Notes: generated by a model from the sequence alone, not told the origin. Counted from the first letter of the stretch, positions 8,806 through 16,458 are shown. The stretch is DNA of 24,666 nt from JBCBSS01 sp039819065 (GCA_039819065.1 JBCBSS010000123.1:1-24666), one strand, 5' to 3'. Numbers and translations are program-made.

Positions 8806-8845
8806 AGTAACGGGATTACTTTGAAGTAATCTCGTTACTCTTTTC
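8806..8845 (+). terminator. Rho-independent terminator after the MerR-type gene
   Basis: AGTAACGGGATTACT (8806-8820) pairs with AGTAATCTCGTTACT (8825-8839) over 15 bp with one G-U and a TTGA loop. CTTTTC follows directly. It lies 41 bases past the TAA at 8763-8765. Confidence 0.75.
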
Positions 8846-8891
8846 ACTGAGTTTATTGCTGCAAACCGGTTATACCTACGCTCTTTGCGTC

Positions 8892-8929
8892 ATTCTCCGG
8901 TTCGAGACGAAGGAACGAATCCGGGGAAT
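8892..8929. repeat. Imperfect palindromic element
   Basis: ATTCTCCGGTTCG (8892-8904) and CGAATCCGGGGAAT (8916-8929) are inverted copies with one bulged T and one G-U. The flanking GTCATTCTCCGG sequence resembles a dispersed repeat type that begins GTCATTC and ends GAATCT. Confidence 0.5.
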
Positions 8930-9066
8930 CTCTTTGATGGCTTCCAGATTGCTTCACCCTCCTTCGCCGTCCTTTGTAAGTCTACCAACGGATCGCAAGG
9001 GAATGACGGTATTTACTTTGTTCTGTGCTTAATCAAGTGTTCTACGTCTTTGCTCTTTCTATGAAA

Positions 9067-9120
9067 TGTCATCCCGGGTCGGGATCTTTCTCTTTCTGTT
9101 AATCGCCATTCGAAATGACA
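9067..9120. repeat. Element bounded by TGTCAT and ATGACA
   Basis: The stretch begins TGTCATCCCGGGTCGGGATC and ends CATTCGAAATGACA, so its outer 6 bases are inverted repeats. The left half resembles the common GTCATCCCGG...CGGGATC dispersed repeat; the right half resembles the cgnAATGACA end seen again at 9390-9397 and 9439-9446. Confidence 0.45.
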
Positions 9121-9222
9121 GTTGGGAGAGGTTTGAGCCGTTCTGAGCCACATGCTGTACCCGCTTAATTTATAGTGTAGTCTGGTCAAAGACCCAACGG
9201 TCTATGCTCTGTGGCTTCAACC

Positions 9223-9242
9223 GCCGGGTGGAAACACCCGGC
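9223..9242. repeat. Perfect hairpin with GAAA tetraloop
   Basis: GCCGGGTG (9223-9230), GAAA, CACCCGGC (9235-9242) form a perfect 8-bp GC-rich stem closed by a GNRA-type loop. A smaller hairpin, GGTC-AAA-GACC, lies just upstream at 9184-9194. No T-tract follows and no gene lies directly upstream, so a terminator role is unlikely. Confidence 0.55.
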
Positions 9243-9365
9243 TGGGCACTGACAGTCTCATGTCTAATATCTCATATTTGCCATAGGGGTACTTCTATAT
9301 ATTTCTACTTAATTCTACATACTTCCAGTTTCTTATTTCTAATTTCTAACTTCTCTTATCTTCGA

Positions 9366-9457
9366 GATTGCTTCGCTCCTTCGTCCCTCGCAATGACAGC
9401 TAGAATTACGTCAGTTCTTGTCCGTCCACTGACGGATCGCAATGACAGTCAGAATTA
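9366..9457. repeat. Two copies of a GCAATGACAG repeat, one with a GATTGC partner arm
   Basis: GATTGC at 9366-9371 and GCAATGAC at 9390-9397 bound a 32-base element containing TTCGCTCCTTCGTCCCTC, a form known as a dispersed repeat in many bacteria. The right end CGCAATGACAG plus the next bases TAGAATTA recurs at 9438-9457 (18 of 20 bases the same, 49 bases apart). An inverted pair GTCAGT/ACTGAC (9410-9415, 9428-9433) lies between them. A diverged relative sits at about 8949-9012. Confidence 0.6.
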
Positions 9458-9507
9458 GGATTTCCACATCTATTGTCTTTCGTCTTACCTCTTATGTCTC
9501 GTTTCTT

Positions 9508-9537
9508 ATGTCTGATATCCAATAATGATTAGCTTTG
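9508..9537 (+). promoter_or_regulatory. Candidate promoter of the methyltransferase/glycosyltransferase operon
   Basis: TAGCTTTG at 9530-9537 is a full match to the Bacteroidota -7 element TAnnTTTG. ATG at 9508-9510 occupies the -33 position 19 bases upstream (two of three bases of TTG). The leader before the ATG at 9555 would be about 11 bases. Confidence 0.45.
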
Positions 9538-9554
9538 TATTTTAATCAGAATTC

Positions 9555-10265
9555 ATGGCCAAGACTTACAATACTAACTTCTACAGTTCCAGACATGGCA
9601 ACTCGCTTTATTCTGCCGAGACCATTGTCAATCTCATCTCAGATTACGTTAAGCCGAAAAGTGTGGTGGATATCGGTTGTGGAGTAGGTACCTGGCTCAG
9701 TGTTTTTCAGCAATCCGGCATCAAGGATATTCTAGGGGTAGAAGGCCAGTGGGTAGAAGAAGAGAATGTCGTCATTCCACTAGAGAATTTCAAAAAGGCC
9801 AATCTAGAAGAAAAGATTGACCTAGAGAGAAAGTTTGATCTGGCTGTCACACTGGAAGTGGCTGAGCACATCGATGCGCAATATGCTGATCAGTTTGTAA
9901 GTAACTTGGTGAATCTGGCCCCTGTGGTGATGTTTTCAGCCGCTATTCCGCTTCAAGGCGGAAAGCACCACGTGAATGAGCAATGGCCGGATTACTGGAG
10001 AGATGTTTTTGCTAAGCACGATTACCTGTTAATAGATGGCATTCGGCCGCATGTATGGAATGATGAAGGCATCGAAATGTGGTACGCACAAAACACTTTT
10101 GTGTATGTGGCCAAGGACAAGTTGAGTGACTATCCGGAGTTAGAAAAGCAGTACACAGAAAACCCGATGATGCTTTCGGCAGTACTACCAAGATTCTACG
10201 AGTTCAAGCTCAATCGCTATCCTATAGGTCGAGCCATTAAGAATAAGATCAAAAGAACATTCTAA
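9555..10265 (+). CDS. Class I SAM-dependent methyltransferase
   Basis: This is a soluble methyltransferase of 236 residues that uses S-adenosylmethionine. Motif I is VVDIGCGVGTW (Asp39 to Trp47), the acidic end of strand 2 is in GVEGQWVEE, and motif IV is FDLAVTLEVAEHI, the LExxEH form typical of small-molecule and glycan methyltransferases (PF13489-like). A His/Trp-rich part (KHHVNEQWPDYW) probably helps bind the acceptor. It is the first gene of an operon with two family-2 glycosyltransferases; its TAA is followed 18 bases later by the next start in the same frame. This context suggests methylation of a sugar or lipid-linked glycan of the cell surface, for example LPS core or O-antigen. The exact acceptor cannot be told from sequence. 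Confidence 0.88.
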   Translation: MAKTYNTNFYSSRHGNSLYSAETIVNLISDYVKPKSVVDIGCGVGTWLSVFQQSGIKDILGVEGQWVEEENVVIPLENFKKANLEEKIDLERKFDLAVTLEVAEHIDAQYADQFVSNLVNLAPVVMFSAAIPLQGGKHHVNEQWPDYWRDVFAKHDYLLIDGIRPHVWNDEGIEMWYAQNTFVYVAKDKLSDYPELEKQYTENPMMLSAVLPRFYEFKLNRYPIGRAIKNKIKRTF

Positions 10266-10283
10266 AACCCTCAGCTAGCTGCC

Positions 10284-11060
10284 TTGCCCAAAAGTGTTAA
10301 AATTTCCGGGGTCATCATTACCTACAACGAGCAAAGGAATATCGCCGAGTGTATCAACTCGATGAAGCCTGTTGTGGATGAGATTGTGGTGGTAGATTCA
10401 TACAGCACCGACGACACAGAGGCCATATGCCAATCACTCGGAGTGCGTTTTGTACAGCACGCATTTGAAGGGCACATAGAACAGAAAAACTACGCCATGC
10501 ATCAGGCAGAATACGATATCGTACTTTCCCTGGACGCTGATGAAAGGCTATCTGATGAAATGCAGCAACAAGTTCTTCAACTGAAAGCAAACTGGGATGC
10601 TGATGGTTATGTTTTCAACAGGCTCAATAATTATTGTGGGGCATGGCTCAAACGGTCATGGTACCCAGATAAAAAGTTGCGCCTATGGGACAGGACTAAG
10701 GGAGAATGGGGCGGTACGAACCCCCATGATAAAGTGATTGTCAAAGATGGCTTGGTCAAACGTGGCAAAGGTGACTTATTACACTATGCCTATGACAACT
10801 TAGAGGAACACTACGAGCAAATCAAGAAATTCGCCATCATAGCAGCTAATGCCAAGTATCAGAAGGGCAAAAAGGCGAACTTTGTCATTCATGTTTTGTT
10901 AAGTCCTGCTTATAAGTTTGTTAGAAAATATATCCTTCGGTTGGGCTTTCTGGATGGCTACTACGGCTTCATATTTAGCGGCCTTACAGCCTATCTGAAC
11001 TTTATGAAATATTTAAGACTTTGGGAATTGAATAGAAAAGGTGTTGAGCATGGAAAATAA
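10284..11060 (+). CDS. Family-2 glycosyltransferase, WaaE/KdtX-like
   Basis: This is a GT-A fold glycosyltransferase of 258 residues that uses a nucleotide sugar. The N-terminal strand is KISGVIITYNEQRNIAECI, followed by EIVVVDSYSTDDT and the metal-binding LDADE (Asp84 and Asp86). The pattern QKNYAMHQAEYDIVLSLDADE and the C-terminal DNLEEHYEQIKKFA are typical of the LPS-core beta-1,4-glucosyltransferase group WaaE/KdtX. A hydrophobic C-terminal stretch (about 205-240) probably holds it at the inner face of the membrane. The start must be TTG at 10284, because no ATG or GTG lies between the upstream in-frame stop at 10263 and the conserved core. It overlaps the next gene by 11 bases. The sugar donor is uncertain. 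Confidence 0.9.
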   Translation: MPKSVKISGVIITYNEQRNIAECINSMKPVVDEIVVVDSYSTDDTEAICQSLGVRFVQHAFEGHIEQKNYAMHQAEYDIVLSLDADERLSDEMQQQVLQLKANWDADGYVFNRLNNYCGAWLKRSWYPDKKLRLWDRTKGEWGGTNPHDKVIVKDGLVKRGKGDLLHYAYDNLEEHYEQIKKFAIIAANAKYQKGKKANFVIHVLLSPAYKFVRKYILRLGFLDGYYGFIFSGLTAYLNFMKYLRLWELNRKGVEHGK

Positions 11061-11874
11061 CCTGAAAGTTTCAGTAATCATCGCTACCTACAACATGCCT
11101 GATTGGCTGGAAAAGGTACTTTGGGGCTATGAATCTCAAACCCATAAGGACTTCGAGGTTATCATAGCTGACGATGGTTCAGGAGAAGAAACCAAGGCTA
11201 TTATTGATAAATTCAAGAGTAGAGGCAAACTCGATATCAACCACCTGTGGCATGAGGATCAAGGTTATCGCAGGCAGACCATTCTCAATATAGCCATTCA
11301 AGAGGCCAAGTATGAGTACGTCCTATTCACTGATGGTGACTGTATCCCGAGAGCAGACTTTGTGGCTAAACATGTTCAATTCGCTCAAAAAGGGCGCTTT
11401 CTTTCAGGAGGATACTGCAAACTGCCCATGGCGTTAAGCCAGCAAATTTCAGAAGATGACGTCGTCTCACAGGAGTGTTTTGATCCTACATGGCTTAAGC
11501 AACGAGGGCTTACCGGTGCCTCTCAATTGAGAAAATTAAGCGCATCAGAATCCAGAGGAAGATTACTTGACACGATCACCCCAGCTAATGCCTCTTTCAA
11601 CAACTGCAATACATCAGCTTGGAAGGAAGATCTTTTGGCCGTAAACGGGTATGACGAACGCATGCAGTATGGTGGTTCTGACCGAGAAATTGGAGAACGT
11701 TTATTCAACTATGGTGTAAAAGGAAAACAAATCAGGCATCGCGCTATTTGTGTCCACCTCGACCATTCAAGAGGATATAAAACCAAAGATTCTTTGTCTA
11801 AAAACCTGGCTATTCGAAAAACCACTAAAAAAGATCGAGTGGTTAGAACGCCTTATGGTATCGAAAATCAGTGA
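11050..11874 (+). CDS. Family-2 glycosyltransferase with GT7-like C-terminal motif
   Basis: This is a GT-A fold glycosyltransferase of 274 residues with VSVIIATYNMPDWLEKVL, an IIADDGSGEET loop and a DGD metal site (Asp95, Asp97). Near the C-terminus VNGYDERMQYGGSDREIGERL matches the GxDExxxxxGxxDxEl pattern of the GT7 C-terminal module found in chondroitin-type and galactosyl transferases. No membrane segment is seen. GTG at 11041 and TTG at 11044 are possible starts in the same frame, but ATG at 11050 has AAAGG eight bases upstream and is preferred. The start lies inside the previous gene, so the two are coupled. It closes the three-gene surface-glycan operon. Confidence 0.9.
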   Translation: MENNLKVSVIIATYNMPDWLEKVLWGYESQTHKDFEVIIADDGSGEETKAIIDKFKSRGKLDINHLWHEDQGYRRQTILNIAIQEAKYEYVLFTDGDCIPRADFVAKHVQFAQKGRFLSGGYCKLPMALSQQISEDDVVSQECFDPTWLKQRGLTGASQLRKLSASESRGRLLDTITPANASFNNCNTSAWKEDLLAVNGYDERMQYGGSDREIGERLFNYGVKGKQIRHRAICVHLDHSRGYKTKDSLSKNLAIRKTTKKDRVVRTPYGIENQ

Positions 11875-11894
11875 TGATATATCGCTGTATATCA
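11875..11894. other. Palindrome directly after the glycosyltransferase stop
   Basis: TGATATA (11875-11881) and TATATCA (11888-11894) are perfect inverted repeats around TCGCTG, beginning at the base after the TGA stop. The stem is AT-rich and lacks a T-tract, so it may be a weak 3' end or a binding site. The remaining 215 bases to the next gene hold one promoter-like match. Confidence 0.35.
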
Positions 11895-11942
11895 ATTATT
11901 TACCATAGTCACAAAGCAAGGTCATCATATTAAAAACGCCCT

Positions 11943-11950
11943 TAAATTTG
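11943..11950 (+). promoter_or_regulatory. Promoter -7 match upstream of histidine kinase 2
   Basis: TAAATTTG fits TAnnTTTG, but no TTG lies at the expected -33 position. The leader would be about 150 bases long and contains the small inverted pair CCGC/GCGG at about 11995-12016. Confidence 0.25.
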
Positions 11951-12109
11951 TTTAATAGCAGTTTTTGACTATCTTCAATACAATCAAATGTTAGCCGCAA
12001 GACATTTTTCGCGGTAAAAAATTAAGATACTGATTTTTCAGCTGGTCGGATTTCAAAAAGAAGACCCTTACAGTATTACACGCTATTAACTACCAAGTGA
12101 AACTATAGT

Positions 12110-14140
12110 ATGTTCGTCCTACAGCGGGTTTTATACATCGTTTTGTCATTACTATTGAGCCTGTCTTTGGCTTTAGGTCAACCGCCAGACGACATCAAGA
12201 AACTCCAACTCCAGCTTGATACTTTACCGGAGGATACAGTGCGTGTCAGAGTACTTAATGAACTGGCTGCCAGGATGATGCGTACGGAAACACAAACTGC
12301 TCTTGACTATTCCTACGAGGGGTTAGACTTGTCCAGAAAAATCAATGACCCAATTGGTGAGGCCAATCACCTCAGGACCTTATCGAACATCCTTCTTTTA
12401 ACAGATGATTATGACAGTGCGCTTCGGTATCAGAATGAAGCACTTCGCATTTTTGAAGCATTGGATATCCCGCTTGAAATCGGGATTTGCTATAACAACC
12501 TGGCCGGGATATATCAGGCACAGAGTTATTATTCTAAAGCCCTTGATCACCTGATCAAATCGTCTGAAATATTGGAGGCCCATGGTCAATACAGACTATG
12601 TGCTATCGTAGATTATAATATCGGCTCGTTATATGTTGAGCTAAAAGAATATGACAAAGCGATCAAGTGGGCACAAAAATCACTGAATTACTACCTCGAA
12701 AACAAGAATGACACGGGGCTATGTGACTCCTATTCACTGATTGGGGAGATAGAAGTATTGAACGGTGAACTGCAAAAAGCAGAAGTGTCTTTCAATAAAT
12801 CACTACCATTCTGTGAAGCCGCCAAGGACATCTACAGCATCACCGATGTTTACAATCAGTTCGGGTTGATTTACCTGAGACAAAATAAGATAGACATGGC
12901 CGAACAGAGTTTCAAAAAGGCCCTGGAAACCCTATCTCAGATCATCGACCCTTCCAAGACTGTGGAATCGCAACTAGGGTTGGCTGAGGTAGCATTGAGA
13001 AGGCAGAAAACAGAAGAAGCACAAGGCATACTTGATCAGGCACTGGTAGTTAGCCAGTCCATCAATAAGCATGACCTGCTAAGAGATATTCACAGGCTCA
13101 GTGTGAAAGTAGATTCTATACAAGGAGACTTTCTATCTGCATACCAACATCACAAAATGCAGATGGCTTACCAGGATAGTATTTTCAACGCCGAGCAATC
13201 CAGGCAGTTGGCAGAATTGGAGGCAGCGTATGAAAGCAACAGGAAGGATCAGGAGATTGACTTATTGACTAAGAACAGTGAAATAGAGACGCTAAAGTCT
13301 CAGCGACTCAAAACGACCAGGAATGCTTTCTTGATTGGATTAGTATTGATATTGGTCATTTTGGGATTGGTCATCTTCGGATACAAGAGCAAGCAACGGG
13401 CTCTAAACATCATTGACGATCAGAAAAGCGTACTCGAAGTCACCAACATTGAGAAAGATGCATTGATATCCGAAAAGGATATGCTGTTACAAGAAAGGGA
13501 TATGCTAATACAAGAGGTTCATCACCGGGTAAAAAATAACCTGCAGATCGTTTTGAGTATTCTTTCATCACAAAAACGTAGAATCAAAAACCATCACTTG
13601 CTGCACATACTTGATGATACCGAAAGCCGTATCCGGTCTATGTCGCTGATACACAGAAACCTTTACCAAACCAACAACTTCATTCTCATCAACACGCAAA
13701 AATACTTTTCTGATCTGATTGATAACCTTAGAACGTCTTATCCCGATACAAGAGGGAAAATAAGAATTGAGAGAAACCTTGAAGAGCATCAGATATCCAT
13801 CAAGTTGGCTATTCCATTAGGATTAATCATGAACGAACTGTTAACCAATGCCTACAAGCATGCCTTCTCCGACAGGACTGACGGAATCATTTCCGCCAGT
13901 TTCCAGCAATTGAAAGATGGCAAGTATAGTTTGGGCGTCAAAGATAATGGCAAAGGAATGCCGCCGGATATTGCGGTAAAAGGCGCCACCACCTTAGGTC
14001 TGGAATTGGTTAACGGGCTAGCCACTCAATTAGGAGCACACCTAAAATTTAAAACAGGAGAAAATGGATCTTCCTTCTGTATCACGTTTGACCTTGATGA
14101 TGTAGAATACCCCCAAAACATAGATGCTGTACTCAACTGA
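12110..14140 (+). CDS. TPR sensor histidine kinase 2 (HisKA_2 type), all motifs intact
   Basis: This is a membrane sensor kinase of 676 residues. A signal peptide (about 1-24) is followed by a periplasmic TPR array (about 30-370), one membrane helix (about 407-427) and a signalling coiled coil with the heptads DALISEK, DMLLQER, DMLIQEV. The HisKA_2 box is EVHHRVKNNLQ (His471, His472). The ATPase motifs are complete: N-box NELLTNAYKHAF (Asn580), G1 DNGKG (612-616) and LGLELV. It is therefore the one kinase of the three here with every expected catalytic residue. It is closely related along its whole length to the next gene; both have MRTET, HLRTLSNI, DSAL, CYNNLAG and GLCDxxSLIG at matching places. 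No response regulator is encoded nearby; kinases of this kind often signal to LytTR-type regulators elsewhere. Confidence 0.92.
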   Translation: MFVLQRVLYIVLSLLLSLSLALGQPPDDIKKLQLQLDTLPEDTVRVRVLNELAARMMRTETQTALDYSYEGLDLSRKINDPIGEANHLRTLSNILLLTDDYDSALRYQNEALRIFEALDIPLEIGICYNNLAGIYQAQSYYSKALDHLIKSSEILEAHGQYRLCAIVDYNIGSLYVELKEYDKAIKWAQKSLNYYLENKNDTGLCDSYSLIGEIEVLNGELQKAEVSFNKSLPFCEAAKDIYSITDVYNQFGLIYLRQNKIDMAEQSFKKALETLSQIIDPSKTVESQLGLAEVALRRQKTEEAQGILDQALVVSQSINKHDLLRDIHRLSVKVDSIQGDFLSAYQHHKMQMAYQDSIFNAEQSRQLAELEAAYESNRKDQEIDLLTKNSEIETLKSQRLKTTRNAFLIGLVLILVILGLVIFGYKSKQRALNIIDDQKSVLEVTNIEKDALISEKDMLLQERDMLIQEVHHRVKNNLQIVLSILSSQKRRIKNHHLLHILDDTESRIRSMSLIHRNLYQTNNFILINTQKYFSDLIDNLRTSYPDTRGKIRIERNLEEHQISIKLAIPLGLIMNELLTNAYKHAFSDRTDGIISASFQQLKDGKYSLGVKDNGKGMPPDIAVKGATTLGLELVNGLATQLGAHLKFKTGENGSSFCITFDLDDVEYPQNIDAVLN

Positions 14141-14219
14141 AAATCTAATCAAACAGTTTTGAGGTGCAGATTAGTTGCATTAATGAGGTTTTTACCCATT
14201 ATTGCTACTTTTTGCACTG

Positions 14220-14236
14220 ATGTTAAATTTTAACAT
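14220..14236. promoter_or_regulatory. 17-bp perfect palindrome upstream of histidine kinase 3
   Basis: ATGTTAAA-T-TTTAACAT (14220-14236) is symmetric over 8-base arms around one central base. It lies 95 bases before the ATG at 14331, in the 190-base spacer between the tandem kinases. Size and symmetry fit a binding site for a dimeric regulator; the protein is unknown. Confidence 0.4.
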
Positions 14237-14330
14237 TAGGAGTTCTTTCGTTTGAGCTACTTTGACGAATCTGAGCTTCTTGGGTGTTTAAAAAAGTCAG
14301 CCAAGATGCTTTTGCCATTACAGCGTTTCT

Positions 14331-16349
14331 ATGCTTTCATCAATCATTAAACAGTCAGTTTGTATATCACTTATCTTTTTGTTTTTCATATCGGATGGAA
14401 TTCAAGCACAAAATGGCTCTGATGATCGACTGGCTGAGTTAGAACAAAGTCTTGATACGGTCAGCAATGATACTACCAAGGTACTTACGCTTAACAACCT
14501 GGCTGCCGCGGTGATGAGAACAGAGACAGAGCAAGCACTGGCCTATGTTCAAGAAGGGTTAAAGCTATCAAGACAGATTGATTATAAGGCGGGTGAAGGA
14601 TATCACCTCAGGACTTTGTCGAATATCATGCAGCTTAACGATAATTATGACAGCGCCTTATTTTATCAGTATGAAGCACTCGATATTTTCGAATCGTTGG
14701 ATAGGGTGATTGAAGTAGCCGGTTGCTATAATAACCTCGCAGGCACCCATATGCTACTAGGCCAGCATGTAGAGGCGCTTGATTTGTATATCAAGGCCGC
14801 TGATATACTTGAAAGGCAAGCGTATGATCAGTACACGGCTATTGTTCAATTCAACATTGCCAACCTTTATGGTACACTTCAAGAGTTGGATTTGGCATTA
14901 AGTTGGGGTAAAAAAGCGCTGAGTTATTTCAAAAGGCACAATGATCAAGTGGGGCTTTGTGATGTACATAGCCTTATTGGCAGCGTATACTTGGAAAGTA
15001 ACTTGCACCAATTGGCATTCCAAGAATTGGACTCCGCTTTAACTTACTGCCAGGCTACCAAAGACCTATACAATCAAGCGACGATATACCATTCTTTGGC
15101 AGAGATCTACGTCCAAAAAAATGAGATAGACTCGGCACAGATCAACTATCAAAAAAGCCTTGACCTTGCTGCTAGCATTAATGATCCTTCTACAATCATC
15201 CAGGCTCAGACGAGTTTAGCGATGATTTTCAGAAAGAAAGGACTTTTGGCCAAAGCTAACCAATACCTGGACAGTGCTTTGACAGTCAATGATAAAATTG
15301 CCAACAACAAGTACTACAAAACAATCTTCGAGCAGAAAGAAAGCCTGGACTCCTTAAGAGGTGATTTTGCTGGTGCTTTGAAATACGCACAGCTACAAAA
15401 GGCATTTCAGGATAGCGTTTACAGCGAGGAAAAAGCACAGCAGATGGCAAGTCTGGTCTGGAGTTATGAAAACAAAAAGAAAGACCAGGAAATTGAATTA
15501 CTTACGAAAGACATTCAAATCAATACCCTTCAATCTGCCAAGTTGCAGAGTTCTAACTATACTTTCATCGCCAGTTTTATTTTAGCCTTAGTGGTCTTAG
15601 GCCTTCTTGTTTATAATTATAGAACCAAGCAGCTTACCTATAACATCATTAGGGATCAGAAAAGCACTCTTGAGTCGACTAATATCGATAAAGACCAGTT
15701 GATTATTGAAAAAGATTTACTGCTGAAACAGCGTGATATACTGATCAAAGAAGCTCACTACAGAGTCAAGAATAATTTACAGTTCGTTTCTGACATTCTT
15801 GATGCTCATCGGCGTAAAGTAAAAGATCACAAGCTTTCATTTATTCTAAATGATACAGACAACCGGATCAAATCAATTGCCATCCTGCACCAAAACTTAT
15901 ATCAAAACGACAATTTTGTTTTAGTCGATACAAAAAAGTATTTCTCTGATATTCTAAATAACCTGAACACGGCCTGTTCCGAGGGCAGTGATAATATCAA
16001 TATAACTACGGAATTGGAAACACACCGGATTCCCATGACGTATGCCATACCACTTGGCCTGATTATGAATGAGCTGGTGACCAATGCTTATAAACACGCT
16101 TTCTCCCAAACTTCCAATGGTTCAATTAGTGTACGTTTTCGAAAGCCAGACGAAACAAATTTTTACGTATCTGTAAGTGACAATGGGGTCGGCTTTCCTC
16201 CGGACCTTGACCTGCAGAGGGCTACTTCTATGGGATTACAATTGGTAAATGGCCTTACTGCTCAACTCGGTGCTGATTTTAAATTTCAAAGTGACCAAAA
16301 CGGCACATCATATTGTGTGACTTTTGCGATTGAAGATATTGAATCATAA
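14331..16349 (+). CDS. TPR sensor histidine kinase 3 (HisKA_2 type) with His-to-Tyr change in the H-box
   Basis: This is a paralogue of the preceding kinase, 672 residues. It has a signal peptide (about 1-26), TPRs (about 30-375), one membrane helix (410-430) and a heptad coiled coil (DQLIIEK, DLLLKQR, DILIKEA). The dimerisation box reads EAHYRVKNNLQ: His476 is kept but Tyr477 takes the place of the second His, which in HisKA_2/HWE kinases is the residue before Arg and the expected phospho-acceptor. The ATPase domain is intact: NELVTNAYKHAF (Asn585), DNGVG (617-621) and MGLQLV. It may thus bind ATP without being phosphorylated itself, or may use His476. It is followed after 192 bases by an FtsX-like permease on the same strand. 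Confidence 0.88.
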   Translation: MLSSIIKQSVCISLIFLFFISDGIQAQNGSDDRLAELEQSLDTVSNDTTKVLTLNNLAAAVMRTETEQALAYVQEGLKLSRQIDYKAGEGYHLRTLSNIMQLNDNYDSALFYQYEALDIFESLDRVIEVAGCYNNLAGTHMLLGQHVEALDLYIKAADILERQAYDQYTAIVQFNIANLYGTLQELDLALSWGKKALSYFKRHNDQVGLCDVHSLIGSVYLESNLHQLAFQELDSALTYCQATKDLYNQATIYHSLAEIYVQKNEIDSAQINYQKSLDLAASINDPSTIIQAQTSLAMIFRKKGLLAKANQYLDSALTVNDKIANNKYYKTIFEQKESLDSLRGDFAGALKYAQLQKAFQDSVYSEEKAQQMASLVWSYENKKKDQEIELLTKDIQINTLQSAKLQSSNYTFIASFILALVVLGLLVYNYRTKQLTYNIIRDQKSTLESTNIDKDQLIIEKDLLLKQRDILIKEAHYRVKNNLQFVSDILDAHRRKVKDHKLSFILNDTDNRIKSIAILHQNLYQNDNFVLVDTKKYFSDILNNLNTACSEGSDNINITTELETHRIPMTYAIPLGLIMNELVTNAYKHAFSQTSNGSISVRFRKPDETNFYVSVSDNGVGFPPDLDLQRATSMGLQLVNGLTAQLGADFKFQSDQNGTSYCVTFAIEDIES

Positions 16350-16458
16350 GTAAAAACATGCTCTATCATTGACACACTGGCATATCTCAAGCGTGCTCAA
16401 TAAGAACCTCACGAATCTACCACCTAGAGTGAGCAACACCTTCTTGATACTTACATTT

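Larger units (their letters stand above)
8846..9554. repeat. Repeat-rich non-coding spacer
   Basis: No credible gene is seen in this stretch of about 700 bases. It is a patchwork of degenerate palindromic and low-complexity repeats: hairpin 8892-8929, a TGTCAT...ATGACA bounded element 9067-9120, a GAAA-capped hairpin 9223-9242, elements bounded by GATTGC and GCAATGAC (9366-9397 and nearby), and pyrimidine-rich TCTnATnTCT-like tracts (9255-9354 and 9465-9520). Similar families occur scattered in many bacterial genomes, which suggests a landing site for small non-autonomous elements. Confidence 0.75.

Noticed and set aside
9204..9458. Open frame of 84 codons in the repeat-rich spacer
   Set aside because: Its translation comes from repeat elements (the LRDCFAPSSLAMT part is the usual spurious product of GATTGC...GCAATGAC repeats), has no domain character, and overlaps hairpins.
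11041..11049. GTG at 11041 as start of the second glycosyltransferase
   Set aside because: ATG at 11050 is in the same frame with AAAGG at good distance and loses only three residues of no conserved character.
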